Origin: Clostridium sp. LS
GTDB taxonomy: Bacteria; Bacillota; Clostridia; Clostridiales; Clostridiaceae
Assembly (NCBI RefSeq): GCF_002760435.1
Contig: NZ_AUUU01000028.1
Location: 62,001 to 126,000, forward strand
Reading direction: 5' to 3'
DNA length: 64,000 bases
Part shown: in pieces, positions 1-9,647 of the stretch
Layout of the letters: each line of letters begins with the position of its first letter
Position numbering within the stretch: position 1 is the first letter of the stretch
Position numbers and translations under genes: made by a program
The notes under the pieces: model-generated
The model's input: only the letters and a program-made list of their open reading frames with translations
Databases searched by the model: none
What the model was told of the DNA's origin: nothing

Positions 1-1447
1 ATTCTTTATTTTGATTTTTCTCTTCCCATATCATACATTTTCTTGACTGAGGCTCCTCACCGCCATTCAGTCCCACTTCATCTCCATAATATATATATGG
101 AACTCCTATGTATGTGAACTGAAATGCAATTGCTAATTTCATCCGCTCAATTTTTTCATCGCATTCTGTTAGAAATCTTTGTGTATCATGACTCCCAATT
201 AAATTCCACATTTGCCTTGTTATACTATCCATATATATATTTCTATTTATAGATAATATCTCATCAAATAGCTCTGCATCTATTGTTCTATTACCAAAAA
301 AGTCTATCAACGCACCTTTAAAAGGATAATTCATAATTCCATCAAGTTGATCTCCCTTTAAAAATGAACTGGCTTCATGCATAATTTCTCCAATAATTAT
401 AGCTTCCTTCTTATGTTCCTTTACAACTTTTTTAAATTCTCTCCAAAAATCATGGTCTACTTCATCGCATACATCAAGTCTCCAGCCATCTATTCCAATT
501 TCATCTATCCAATATTTAGCTACATCCAATAAATACTTTTTTACCTCTTCATTATCTGTATTAAACTTTGGCATTGTTGAAACATCTTCAGCAAAGGTAT
601 AATAATTTACTTTCTGTAGGTCTACTGGAAAGCTATCAATGAAATACCAATCTTTATATTTAGATTTTTCTTGATTTATAAGTACATCTTTAAAAGCAAA
701 AAAGTCAGCCCCCGAATGATTAAATACCGCATCTAAAATTATCTTTATCTTTCTTTCATGACATTTCTCAACTAATTCCTTTACTTTTTCTACATCGCCA
801 AATTGAGCATCAATCTTATAGTAATCAGCAGTATTATATTTATGATTTGAAGAAGATTTGAATATTGGTGTTAAATATATTAAATTTACTCCTAAATCTT
901 CTAAATAATCCAGTTTGTTAATAATCCCCTGCAAATCACCTCCAAACATCGATGTTACAGTTACATCTCCGCCCCATTCTACAGTATTTTTAGGATCATT
1001 ACTTTTATCTCCATTGCAAAAGCGATCTACAAAAATTTGATAAGCCACCGATTCTTGAAGCCACTTTTCCTCACAATACACATCTGGTTTTGCTATATAC
1101 GGATACTGAAAAGCCGTTGCTTCTTTTCTTTTGATTTCATTTGTTCTAAGTCCTCTTTCATCCAAAAAGAATCTATTGCCTTCATTGTCGACTAGTTCAA
1201 TGAAATATCTGTATCTATTTCTCTTAACAGAGATATCAGCTGCAAAAAAATCAAATAAACTATTTGTATCTTTAATTTTCATTTCTTCTATATTAAAATC
1301 ATTTTCCCAATCATATCGGTTTTTATAGTGTATTCTGCATATTTTTATATCATCTTTAGCAGCTCTCAATGTGACTGATAACGTATTGATATCTTTTGCA
1401 TATGCGTATGGTGTATCTAATATATGGTATATTGCATGTTTATTCAA
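1..1447 (-). CDS. GH13 neopullulanase/cyclomaltodextrinase-type amylase, 3' end outside window
   Basis: Intracellular alpha-glucan hydrolase that would cut maltodextrins brought in by the adjacent MalEFG importer. About 482 codons are present and the C-terminal end runs off the window. The four GH13 regions are visible: DAVFNH (I), GWRLDVCDE with the nucleophile Asp (II), IIGEIMHE with the acid Glu (III) and LIGSHDTQRF (IV). The MPKFN motif is typical of the GH13_20 neopullulanase group. No signal peptide is seen. I chose a TTG start at 1447 because a GGAGGAGG ribosome site (1457-1464) sits 9 bases before it and no ATG in frame is better placed. It is the last visible gene of the malE-F-G operon. 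Family assignment is strong; exact substrate is inferred. Confidence 0.9.
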   Translation of the reverse strand, partial: MNKHAIYHILDTPYAYAKDINTLSVTLRAAKDDIKICRIHYKNRYDWENDFNIEEMKIKDTNSLFDFFAADISVKRNRYRYFIELVDNEGNRFFLDERGLRTNEIKRKEATAFQYPYIAKPDVYCEEKWLQESVAYQIFVDRFCNGDKSNDPKNTVEWGGDVTVTSMFGGDLQGIINKLDYLEDLGVNLIYLTPIFKSSSNHKYNTADYYKIDAQFGDVEKVKELVEKCHERKIKIILDAVFNHSGADFFAFKDVLINQEKSKYKDWYFIDSFPVDLQKVNYYTFAEDVSTMPKFNTDNEEVKKYLLDVAKYWIDEIGIDGWRLDVCDEVDHDFWREFKKVVKEHKKEAIIIGEIMHEASSFLKGDQLDGIMNYPFKGALIDFFGNRTIDAELFDEILSINRNIYMDSITRQMWNLIGSHDTQRFLTECDEKIERMKLAIAFQFTYIGVPYIYYGDEVGLNGGEEPQSRKCMIWEEKNQNKE

Positions 1448-1487
1448 TTTAAAATTCCTCCTCCATTATGCAATTCCTAAAAACATC

Positions 1488-2390
1488 TTATTCTTTTACT
1501 GCACCTGAAACTAAACCTTTAGATATAAACTTTTGAATAGCTACAAAAAGTATTGCGAGCGGAACAGAAACCATTATTGAACAAGCTGAATACATAGGCC
1601 AATCTGTTAGTTTTCCTGCTGTAAATGACCTTAATCCTATTACCAGTGTTTTAAGATCTTTATCCTTTAGTAATGACGCTGAAAATACAAATTCTCCGTA
1701 TACTGCAATGAACGAAAAGAAAAAGATTACTACTGCCATAGATTTAGTTAATGGTAGTATTATTTTGGTAAATACTTTCCACATACTAGCACCATCAACT
1801 CTAGCTGCTTCGTCTAATTCTTTAGGAAGACCATCAATGTATCCTTTCATTAGCCAAATATTATACGCACTTCCAGCAGAAAGTATTAATGATAAAAATA
1901 TTAAATTATCCATTCCAAAAGAAACTTTATATGCAACTGCTAATATTGCAGGTACACTCATTACTGTTGGAAACATTTGAAGTATTAATAGCAACATCAA
2001 TCCTTTTTTTCTACCTTTAAATTTCAACCTTGAAAAGGCAAATGCTGCTGGTAATGTCATTGCCAATTGGATAGTCGATACTAGTACTGCTACAAAAGTA
2101 GTATTAGCCATCCACTTAATAAATCCAACATTATCATCTAAAGCCTTTTTGTAATTTTCAAAAGTTATAGTCGATGGAATAAGGTTTTTTTGCATGAAGC
2201 TTGTTCCGGTGGAAAGCGATGCTGATATAATGGCAAACACAGGAAATATTACTATTATTATAGATGCTATTAAAAATATGCGCTTTCCCCATAACTCTAT
2301 TCTTTCCGTACTAGTAATTCTCTTCTTATATACTAGTTTTTCCTCCAATAATATAGATTGTTTATCTGTATTTACATTAACTTTTTCCAT
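1488..2390 (-). CDS. malG: Maltodextrin ABC transporter permease, MalG type
   Basis: One of two membrane permeases of a carbohydrate importer (CUT1 class). The 300-residue protein has a charged N-terminal tail, about six membrane segments, and the cytoplasmic EAA loop at residues 194-213 (EAARVDGASMWKVF) that docks the ATPase. The ATG overlaps the malF stop by one base (TGATG), preceded by AAGGAGG, so the two are translationally coupled. The amylase gene follows 40 bases downstream. No ATPase gene is in the cluster, so a shared MsmX/MalK-type ATPase encoded elsewhere is expected. Substrate is inferred from the amylase and MalE neighbours. Confidence 0.9.
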   Translation of the reverse strand: MEKVNVNTDKQSILLEEKLVYKKRITSTERIELWGKRIFLIASIIIVIFPVFAIISASLSTGTSFMQKNLIPSTITFENYKKALDDNVGFIKWMANTTFVAVLVSTIQLAMTLPAAFAFSRLKFKGRKKGLMLLLILQMFPTVMSVPAILAVAYKVSFGMDNLIFLSLILSAGSAYNIWLMKGYIDGLPKELDEAARVDGASMWKVFTKIILPLTKSMAVVIFFFSFIAVYGEFVFSASLLKDKDLKTLVIGLRSFTAGKLTDWPMYSACSIMVSVPLAILFVAIQKFISKGLVSGAVKE

Positions 2391-3349
2391 CAGTTTTCCA
2401 CCTCCTTAAATTGTCCTGAAATCTTCATATTAATAAGTGATAATGTACCTATTATTACAAATAATAGTATAGACATAGCTGCTCCAAGGCCAAAATTACC
2501 TTTATCTACTGACATTTTAAAAGTTGCAGAACCTATAATATCAGTCCATCCAGCGAAAGATGAACCTGCTTTTGCCGGTCCTCCCTCAGTTAACAAATAA
2601 GCAGCATTAAAATTGTTAAAATTAAATGCAAAATTTGATATCAAAAGTGGATATGAGACACTTGCTAGTGATGGCAATGTTATCTTTTTAAATTTTTGCC
2701 ATCTGCTTGCTCCGTCAATATTTGCCGCTTCATAATAAGTATCCGGTATTGCTGTTAACGCACCAATACAAATATTCATCATATAAGGAAAACCCAACCA
2801 CAAGTTTACTATAATAACAGCCACTCTTGCTGCCATTGGAGTAGTTAACCATAAAATAGGGTCATTAATTAAGTGGAATTGCATTAAAATACTATTAATG
2901 GCTCCATATTGACTATTAAATAGTCCTTTAAATGAAATTATTGTTATTGCCCCAGGCAATGCCCATGGAATTACTAAAAATCCTTTATAAATGAAAGCTT
3001 CTTTCATATTTTTGTCTGACAATGCCATAGCAAAAATTAGTCCTATAGCAAATGCGCCCAATGTAGACACTATTGTAAAAATCAACGTCCATCCAAGCAG
3101 TGGAAAAAATTCGCTTTTTAAGGGACCCACTAATACCTGTTGAAACTGGTAAAGCCCAACCATTTTCCATCCACTAGCAGTGCCATAACCATAATTCTGG
3201 TTTTTTAATGTATAATTAGTAAACGCTATAAATATTGTATATAACATTGGTAATACACTTAATATAGCTATACTTATTATAGCTGGTGAAAGATATCTAT
3301 AACCCTGCATGCTACTTCTTAATGTAATACTCTTTCTTGCTTTAGCCAT
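2390..3349 (-). CDS. malF: Maltodextrin ABC transporter permease, MalF type
   Basis: Partner permease of MalG in a carbohydrate importer. It has 319 residues with six predicted membrane segments and an EAA loop at residues 207-226 (EAANIDGASRWQKF). The length is that of short Gram-positive MalF proteins, without the large periplasmic domain of the enterobacterial protein. A GAGAGGGTG ribosome site precedes the ATG. It lies 101 bases downstream of malE and overlaps malG by one base, which supports one operon malE-malF-malG-amylase. Confidence 0.9.
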   Translation of the reverse strand: MAKARKSITLRSSMQGYRYLSPAIISIAILSVLPMLYTIFIAFTNYTLKNQNYGYGTASGWKMVGLYQFQQVLVGPLKSEFFPLLGWTLIFTIVSTLGAFAIGLIFAMALSDKNMKEAFIYKGFLVIPWALPGAITIISFKGLFNSQYGAINSILMQFHLINDPILWLTTPMAARVAVIIVNLWLGFPYMMNICIGALTAIPDTYYEAANIDGASRWQKFKKITLPSLASVSYPLLISNFAFNFNNFNAAYLLTEGGPAKAGSSFAGWTDIIGSATFKMSVDKGNFGLGAAMSILLFVIIGTLSLINMKISGQFKEVEN

Positions 3350-3450
3350 ATTCTCACCCTCTCTTAATGTTTTAATGTATATTATTCCAAGCTTAGTTTA
3401 ATAATTTACTTGTATAATTCAAAACTAAGGCTTGGAATCGTTTAAGTACT

Positions 3451-4674
3451 CTAATTATTACTAGCCTTAATATTGTCCTGAACTGCTTTTTCTATATCTT
3501 TAGCCACTGTAGCTGGATCTTCTCCATTTAATATTCTTGACATGTTATCCATAGGCTTCCATATAGCTTCAATTTCCGGTATATTAGGAATTGGTATCGC
3601 TGAATTTGTTTGTGATATAAACCCTTGTGTAGATTCATTATTCTTTATCTCATCTTTATTTAATTCTGCCTTAAGCACTGGTATTCTATTTCCTATCTTG
3701 TATAGTCTTTCTCCTGAATTATTAGCTAAATACTTCATTAACTTCCATGCATCATCTTGTATTGGTGATTTGCTGCTTACAAATCCAGCTTGCACCCCCA
3801 TTAGTGTTTTTGCTTCTACTCCATTTATCTTCGGAAGCTTGACTACCCCGAAATTTACACCTGCATCTTTAAATCCACTAATATCCCAAGGTCCCCCTAT
3901 ATAAAATATTGCATTTCCTGATTTAAATGAACTATTAGCTATATCAGCAGTTATATCTGCTGGCATGAATTTGTCCTTTTGTACTAAATCCTGCAAAAAT
4001 TTATAAGCTTTAATTGCTCCATCATTTGCAAGCCCTATGTCGTCAACTTTTAAACTTCCTTTGTCTCCTCCAAATATATACCCACCATAGGATTGAACAA
4101 AAGCCGCACCATAATAGAACTCATTCATTGAAAATTGAAATCCAGATGGACCATAAGCTTTTGCTTGACTTACTAAGTCTTCAATTGTTTTCGGAACTTC
4201 TTTAACCTTATCTTTGTTGTAGAATAAAGCATAAGTTTCCATAGACAATGGAACACCATATGCCTTTCCATCATAAGATACAGCATCCCAAACAGCACTA
4301 TTTACATAATCATCTCTGTTTGCAAAATCTTGTGGAACTTCTGCAAGTAATCCAGCTTGATGAAATGTTCCTAAGTTGTTATGAGTTAATCCAAAAACTA
4401 AATCCGGACCTTTTGATGAATTTGCAGCTTGCAAAAAAGACTGAAATGGTGAATTATCTTTAATTACTTTTACTTTTTTTCCATTTTCTTTTGCCCATTC
4501 TTGAGCAATATTATTTAATTCTTCAACTTCATTATCCATTAAATATGACCAAACCACTATTTCTTTACTATCCTTTTCAGACGAGCCTTGAGATGATTTT
4601 CCACATCCGCCAAGCATTGATGTAAAACAAATACCTGTAACTAACATAGCCATAATCTTCAATTTTTTACGCAT
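3451..4674 (-). CDS. malE: Maltodextrin-binding lipoprotein, MalE type
   Basis: Extracellular solute-binding protein (family 1) that captures maltodextrins for MalFG. From the ATG at 4674 it has 407 residues: a lysine-rich start, a hydrophobic stretch and a lipobox LGGC with Cys24 as the lipidated residue, then the two-lobed binding fold. I chose this ATG because GGAGGGG lies 5 bases before it; an upstream in-frame extension of 18 residues has no ribosome site and would disrupt the signal peptide. It is the first gene of the operon, with a TATAAT-containing promoter region upstream. Confidence 0.9.
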   Translation of the reverse strand: MRKKLKIMAMLVTGICFTSMLGGCGKSSQGSSEKDSKEIVVWSYLMDNEVEELNNIAQEWAKENGKKVKVIKDNSPFQSFLQAANSSKGPDLVFGLTHNNLGTFHQAGLLAEVPQDFANRDDYVNSAVWDAVSYDGKAYGVPLSMETYALFYNKDKVKEVPKTIEDLVSQAKAYGPSGFQFSMNEFYYGAAFVQSYGGYIFGGDKGSLKVDDIGLANDGAIKAYKFLQDLVQKDKFMPADITADIANSSFKSGNAIFYIGGPWDISGFKDAGVNFGVVKLPKINGVEAKTLMGVQAGFVSSKSPIQDDAWKLMKYLANNSGERLYKIGNRIPVLKAELNKDEIKNNESTQGFISQTNSAIPIPNIPEIEAIWKPMDNMSRILNGEDPATVAKDIEKAVQDNIKASNN

Positions 4675-4709
4675 CTTAACCCCTCCAATTATTATTATAA
4701 ATAGAATCC

Positions 4710-4770
4710 CTTCGTTAAACGATTGCAATCATTACAGCTTAATTATAACAACTTTACATTTATTAATTTA
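4710..4770 (-). promoter_or_regulatory. Probable malE promoter and operator-like sequence
   Basis: On the minus strand a TATAAT (-10, plus coordinates 4742-4747) lies about 70 bases before malE, with no good -35, as expected for a promoter needing an activator. Just downstream, at 4711-4728, is an imperfect dyad containing GCAATCGTTTAACG. It resembles LacI/CcpA-family operators but does not fit the cre consensus fully. Assignment is tentative. Confidence 0.4.
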
Positions 4771-4871
4771 TCTTAAATTAACCTTTTTTATTTCTAAATG
4801 CCCAAAGTTCTATATTTTCGGTTATAATTTATTTATAATTTAATCATCATTTATTTTGGGAGGTATTCGCT

Positions 4872-5555
4872 ATGTATGATGCCTATGATTCTGATAGCTA
4901 TTTTTTTAGCAATGAAATTACTTTTTTAATGGAACAAAAAGATAAACAAGCAATTCTCAACATAATCGAACAAAAGCATAAGGATGAAAATAAAGAATTT
5001 ATTCCTATTACTACTAAGAAAAATGATTTAATGATATGGAATGTAATATTTGCTAGAGAAATAATTAAGCAGGGAACGTCAAAGCAGTTTATTCATACTT
5101 TATATAATAAATATTATAGAACAATTCAGACCTTAAATAGTTTAGAACTCCTTCAAAAATTAGAAATTAATATTGCTACCTCTTATCTTGATATATTAAT
5201 TAATTTTGTTGAAGTTACTGATAACTTTATCATAAACAAAATTATTGGTTTTTTATATATACGTTTGGAAGATCATTTGAGCCTTAAAGAAATATCTGAT
5301 GAACTAAAAGTTTCTGTAGGATACATATCTAGATGCTTTAAGAAAAATATGGGTGTATCAATAATGACCTACTTTAAAAATATAAAAATAGATAGAGCTA
5401 AAACTTTGCTAAAGAACACAGACAAGACCATCCTTGAAATTTCTGCACAACTCAGCTTTTGCGATCAAGGAAATTTCTCCAAAGCTTTTAAAGGTATAGT
5501 AGGAATGACTCCAATGGAGTATAGAAACACCTATCATCTAAAAGAAAAATATTAG
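4872..5555 (+). CDS. AraC-family transcriptional regulator
   Basis: DNA-binding regulator, 227 residues. The C-terminal part (about residues 126-220) carries the two helix-turn-helix motifs of AraC proteins, ending in the family-typical DQGNFSKAFKGIVGMTPMEYR. The N-terminal 120 residues do not show a cupin and I do not recognise them. GGGAGGT lies 8 bases before the ATG. It diverges from malE, so control of the maltodextrin operon is likely but is inferred only from position. Confidence 0.85.
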   Translation: MYDAYDSDSYFFSNEITFLMEQKDKQAILNIIEQKHKDENKEFIPITTKKNDLMIWNVIFAREIIKQGTSKQFIHTLYNKYYRTIQTLNSLELLQKLEINIATSYLDILINFVEVTDNFIINKIIGFLYIRLEDHLSLKEISDELKVSVGYISRCFKKNMGVSIMTYFKNIKIDRAKTLLKNTDKTILEISAQLSFCDQGNFSKAFKGIVGMTPMEYRNTYHLKEKY

Positions 5556-5563
5556 GTATATAA

Positions 5564-5607
5564 AAAAGTGTCTGCCTTATGTTATTAATAAGTTTGCAGA
5601 CACTTTT
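5564..5607. terminator. Bidirectional rho-independent terminator
   Basis: Perfect 12-bp stem (AAAAGTGTCTGC at 5564-5575 with GCAGACACTTTT at 5596-5607). Flanking A and T runs let it work for both the AraC gene and the convergent response-regulator gene. Confidence 0.9.
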
Positions 5608-5624
5608 ATTTATAAATTTAACTC

Positions 5625-6428
5625 CTATGAATTTTGTTTTTTATATTCTTTTATGGATAAACCAGTACATTTTTTAAACCAGTTACTAAAATAATTAGGA
5701 TCATCTATTCCAACTTTTTTAGAGATTTCATAGGCTTTTGCATTTGGGTTCTTTAGCATTTCAGTAGCTATTTTTATTTTAGCATTTACAATATATTCCG
5801 AAAAAGTTTCATCAGTTTTCTCCTTAAAAACTCTGCTTAAATAACTTGGATTAATATAAAAATAGTCAGCTACAAGCTTTAAGGATAAGTCTCGATTAGA
5901 TATATTTTTTACTATAAATTTTTTGATTTGTTCTATACTTAAATTTTTATCCTCTGGTTCATTACCGTTATTTAAATTTATTATGCTATTAAACGCAACC
6001 ATCTTTTCTTTTATATCTTTATATTCTTTTTTCCTCAAATGCTCAGTTAAAATCTCACTTTTTACCTTTAAAACTGAATTCCTTAATTCCTCTTCATCTA
6101 TAGGTTTAAGTATAAAATCACTTACCCCAATCTTTATGCTCCTTTTAGCATATTCAAACTCATTGTAACCTGTAATAACAATCACCTTAATATCAGGATG
6201 TTTTTCTAAAATGCATTTACTCATATCTAGACCATCCGTTATGGGCATATTAATATCTGTCAAAATAATATCTGGCTTCTCTTTATTTATTAGGTTTAAC
6301 CCCTCAACCGCATTGGAGGCTTCAGCAATTATATTCATCCCGATTTCATTCCAATCAATGCAATTTTTTATTAGATCTCTTATAAGATGTTCGTCATCAA
6401 TTATCATAACTTTTATATTGTTATTCAT
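5625..6428 (-). CDS. YesN-type response regulator with AraC output domain
   Basis: Phosphorylation-controlled activator. Residues 1-120 form a receiver domain with the acidic pair D11/D12, the phosphoacceptor D58 in LTDINMP and the lysine in ILKPID. Residues 165-265 form an AraC-type double helix-turn-helix. The total of 267 residues is short for this family because the usual middle region is reduced. GGGAGG precedes the ATG. It follows the histidine kinase gene by 43 bases and is its likely partner. Target genes are probably a nearby sugar transporter, but the sequence does not prove which one. Confidence 0.9.
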   Translation of the reverse strand: MNNNIKVMIIDDEHLIRDLIKNCIDWNEIGMNIIAEASNAVEGLNLINKEKPDIILTDINMPITDGLDMSKCILEKHPDIKVIVITGYNEFEYAKRSIKIGVSDFILKPIDEEELRNSVLKVKSEILTEHLRKKEYKDIKEKMVAFNSIINLNNGNEPEDKNLSIEQIKKFIVKNISNRDLSLKLVADYFYINPSYLSRVFKEKTDETFSEYIVNAKIKIATEMLKNPNAKAYEISKKVGIDDPNYFSNWFKKCTGLSIKEYKKQNS

Positions 6429-6471
6429 AAGCTCTTACCTCCCTTTAAAATAACTGGTTAGGCAACTTTAT

Positions 6472-8241
6472 CTACTTCCTGATTCTAGGCATCTTAATTG
6501 TTATTTTAGTACCAACATTTTTTTTACTTTCAACAATAAACTCATATTCATCACCATAAAATACCCTTAATCTTTCCTTTGTTGTTCTTACTCCAATACC
6601 TGTCGTCATATTTTCATTTATATTTCTGACTTGAGATTCATCCATACCAATTCCGTTATCTTCCAAAGTCAATATAACTTTCTCTTCTTCCTGAAAGGTT
6701 GATATTCTTATCTTTCCTTTATCTTTGCTGCTTCTAATCCCGTGATAAATAGAATTTTCAACCAATGGCTGCAATACTAATTTTAATATTCTAAAGTCAT
6801 CGCAGCGTGGATCCAAATCATATTCAACCTCAAACATATTCTCATACCTTATATTTTGAATGATCAGGTAGCTTTTTACCGTATTTATTTCTTCTTTTAC
6901 AGTAATAATATCCTTTCCATTATTTAAACTTGTTCTATAAAACTTACCTAAAGCTTTTATCATTTCGTATATAGTTCTATTTTTCCCTAATAACGCTAGA
7001 GAGTTAATAGTATCAAAAGTATTATATAGAAAATGAGGTTTTATTTGTGACATTAACAAATTCAGTTCATTTTGTCTTTTTATTTTTTCATCTTCACGTA
7101 TTTTATCAAGAAGTAAATTAATTTGAGAAATCGCAATATTATATCCCTTTTTTAATTCTCCCACTTCATCATTATAAGTTTTTATTTTAACAATATTAAA
7201 CTCGCCACTTTCAATATCCTTCATTGATTCACTGAGTTTTTTCAAAGGTTTTGTAATGAATTTAGATATTACCATTGATCCAATAATAATTAATAAGAAA
7301 TTTATGATACTAAAACATAGAAGAAAATAATTAGTATATTTCGTTTGCTGCGGCGATTCACTATACTGAGCTATAGTGGCTAATTTCCAATTATACTCTG
7401 GAGTCTTGAGATTTGATATAATATAATCTTTTCCTTTTATTTTTTCTACTAGAAATCCCACTTTGGAATTGGTAGAATTGTCCTTTTCTATTGCGTCTAA
7501 CATTTCTGAATCAATGTCTGCACCTGTTATTAATTCATTTTTCTCATTTTTTATAACTAATTTTGTTCCATACTGATTACTTAATTTCAAGCTTAAATTG
7601 TAAAAAGCACTATCGTTCATATTAATAATTAATATCCCAATTTTTTCACCAGTATTTATATCATTAATTACTCTTATAAGAGATACATAATTATTACCAT
7701 TTCCCTCAAAAAATCCTCCACCATTTAACTTTAATATATATTTACCTTTACCTTCTAGTAGCTCATTATACCATTCAGAATTTTTAATTCTTTCAAGTTG
7801 AAAATCTTTATAAAAAACATTTTCAGAATAATATTTATTTCCAAAGTCATCTAATATATATATAGAAGATATATTAGAGTTAAAGTTTGTATACTGTATT
7901 AAGTAATTACTAATATTATCATAATCATCCCCTTCTTTACCTTGCTCATGAACTTTTTTTAATGTACTTTGAACATTGTCACTTGATATGATCATCTTTG
8001 AGATATCATCAACATTATTGATTATCATACTGGTGTTAGTTTCAGCGCTTTCTAAAACTTCAACTGAACTTTGTTTCATCTTTTCCATGTTATATATAGA
8101 ATTTATCTTTCCATATGCAAAGGTAAGTATAACCGTTGAGAGTATAAAGATTATTGAGAAATATATAATAATCTTCATACTTATTTTTGAATTCAAATAT
8201 TTATCCTTTAAATTCTTTAATACAAGAAATATTTTATGCAT
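6472..8241 (-). CDS. YesM/LytS-type sensor histidine kinase
   Basis: Membrane sensor kinase, 589 residues. It has a first membrane segment at about 23-43, an extracellular sensor of about 260 residues (Cache-like), a second membrane segment at 305-328, a HAMP linker at 329-380 and the His_kinase domain with H403 in SQIKPHFLYNTFD. An HATPase domain follows (N-box LVENSIYHG, G-box LEDNGIGMD). This architecture is typical of kinases that respond to extracellular sugars, often through a binding protein. It starts 15 bases after the binding-lipoprotein gene ends and precedes the response regulator, so the three are one operon. Confidence 0.9.
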   Translation of the reverse strand: MHKIFLVLKNLKDKYLNSKISMKIIIYFSIIFILSTVILTFAYGKINSIYNMEKMKQSSVEVLESAETNTSMIINNVDDISKMIISSDNVQSTLKKVHEQGKEGDDYDNISNYLIQYTNFNSNISSIYILDDFGNKYYSENVFYKDFQLERIKNSEWYNELLEGKGKYILKLNGGGFFEGNGNNYVSLIRVINDINTGEKIGILIINMNDSAFYNLSLKLSNQYGTKLVIKNEKNELITGADIDSEMLDAIEKDNSTNSKVGFLVEKIKGKDYIISNLKTPEYNWKLATIAQYSESPQQTKYTNYFLLCFSIINFLLIIIGSMVISKFITKPLKKLSESMKDIESGEFNIVKIKTYNDEVGELKKGYNIAISQINLLLDKIREDEKIKRQNELNLLMSQIKPHFLYNTFDTINSLALLGKNRTIYEMIKALGKFYRTSLNNGKDIITVKEEINTVKSYLIIQNIRYENMFEVEYDLDPRCDDFRILKLVLQPLVENSIYHGIRSSKDKGKIRISTFQEEEKVILTLEDNGIGMDESQVRNINENMTTGIGVRTTKERLRVFYGDEYEFIVESKKNVGTKITIKMPRIRK

Positions 8242-8256
8242 TTAATCATATCCTCA

Positions 8257-9546
8257 TCATTCTATTTTCTCCATTTCTTTTGCAAAATCTTCAGGACTTA
8301 TTTGACCTTTAAATAGCTCAAGCACTAATTCTTTGTGCTTATTACCTTTTTCTTCTCCTAAATAAATATCTCCATATAAGCTATATGATGCGTTTTCTGT
8401 TAGTCCTTCTAATTCTTTAGATAGCTTATTTATATTACTCGCATCATCAGTATAATTCCAAGCAGGGAGACCTGAACCAAATTCATAGTATTTTTTAGAT
8501 ACTTCTTCTGCTATAAACTCAGCTGCCGCAACAGCTTCTTTTTTATATTTTGAATTATTGCTTATCATCAAATGATCTACTGCTCCGCCTAAGAATTCCT
8601 TGCTAGTTCCTTTACCTTCTTTCATTACGGGAAATGTTTTAACGATTACATTGTCTCTTACAGAAGGTTCTGCATTTTTTAATTCCCCGATAAACCAATT
8701 TCCTGTAAAATACATAGGAATTTCTCCACGCTTAAAAAGCATTTCAGATTCATCCCTTGTAAGCTCCCAACTTGACTCATTAAAAGCTTTAAGATCCACT
8801 AATTCTTTTAATTTATATGCTGCCTTTAATATAGAGTTACTTCTTTCTGTGCCTGTATTAGAGTCACTAACTCCACCTATTCCCCCTTCTCGCAGTGCTA
8901 ACATATCGTAGTAAAGAATTCCTGTCCAATTATCCTTTTCTCCAACTAATAATGGTGTTATTCCTTTATTTTTAAACGCCTTTACAGCATCTATAAATTC
9001 ATCATAGTTATCTGGTATTTTTATATTGGCTTCAGAAAAAAGCTTTGTATTACAATAAAAGGTACCAACAGATAAGGTCATTGGTAATCCATATATGCTA
9101 TTATCATAAGTTATATTATTGAGCATTCCTTTATTGATCTTATCTTTTGTCTCTTCATCTAAATATTCATTAAGATTTAATACCTTTCCCGATTCTATAA
9201 ATGGCTTACTAAAACCTCCTCCCCAAGAATAAAATATATCCGGTAATTCATTTGTGGCAAAAGCTGTTTTTATTTTCGCCTTATATCTTTCGTTTTCCAC
9301 TGCTTCAACTTTAATTTGAACGTTTGGATTGGCCTTGTTCCACTCTTCTACGGTATCCTGTACAATCTTTCCATTAGCATCAATTGTAGTTTGTGACCAT
9401 ATATGCCACATAGTTAACGTTATCTTCCCCTGATTTTCTGCATTATTTTTTTCACTTAATGAACAACCACTTAAATTGGCTATGAATATTAACATTATAG
9501 AAAATAAAAATACCTTTTTTATAATTATCCCCCCTAGAGAACACAT
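8257..9546 (-). CDS. Extracellular sugar-binding lipoprotein of a three-component sensor
   Basis: Family 1 solute-binding protein with a lysine-led signal peptide and lipobox LSGC, then WHIWSQTT and a typical two-lobed fold. No permease genes adjoin it; instead it is first in an operon with a YesM-like kinase and a YesN-like regulator, so a sensing role is likely. The start is unclear. The only upstream ATG (9546) has no ribosome site and adds an unusual leader. A strong AGGGGGG (9529-9535) instead points to an ATT (9523-9525) or ATA (9520-9522) codon just before the KKVFLF signal peptide. I kept the ATG coordinate. Function is inferred from context. Confidence 0.75.
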   Translation of the reverse strand: MCSLGGIIIKKVFLFSIMLIFIANLSGCSLSEKNNAENQGKITLTMWHIWSQTTIDANGKIVQDTVEEWNKANPNVQIKVEAVENERYKAKIKTAFATNELPDIFYSWGGGFSKPFIESGKVLNLNEYLDEETKDKINKGMLNNITYDNSIYGLPMTLSVGTFYCNTKLFSEANIKIPDNYDEFIDAVKAFKNKGITPLLVGEKDNWTGILYYDMLALREGGIGGVSDSNTGTERSNSILKAAYKLKELVDLKAFNESSWELTRDESEMLFKRGEIPMYFTGNWFIGELKNAEPSVRDNVIVKTFPVMKEGKGTSKEFLGGAVDHLMISNNSKYKKEAVAAAEFIAEEVSKKYYEFGSGLPAWNYTDDASNINKLSKELEGLTENASYSLYGDIYLGEEKGNKHKELVLELFKGQISPEDFAKEMEKIE

Positions 9547-9647
9547 ATAATTAGATAGTCATAGAACAAATTCTATCATACTACCACAATACAATCTTGA
9601 TTTATCTGTTTTTAGAATTTTTAATATAATTAACTAATACAGTTTAG

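Noticed and set aside
4711-4728. A true CcpA cre site before malE
   Set aside because: The dyad around GCAATCG deviates from the cre consensus at conserved positions, so I list it only as operator-like.
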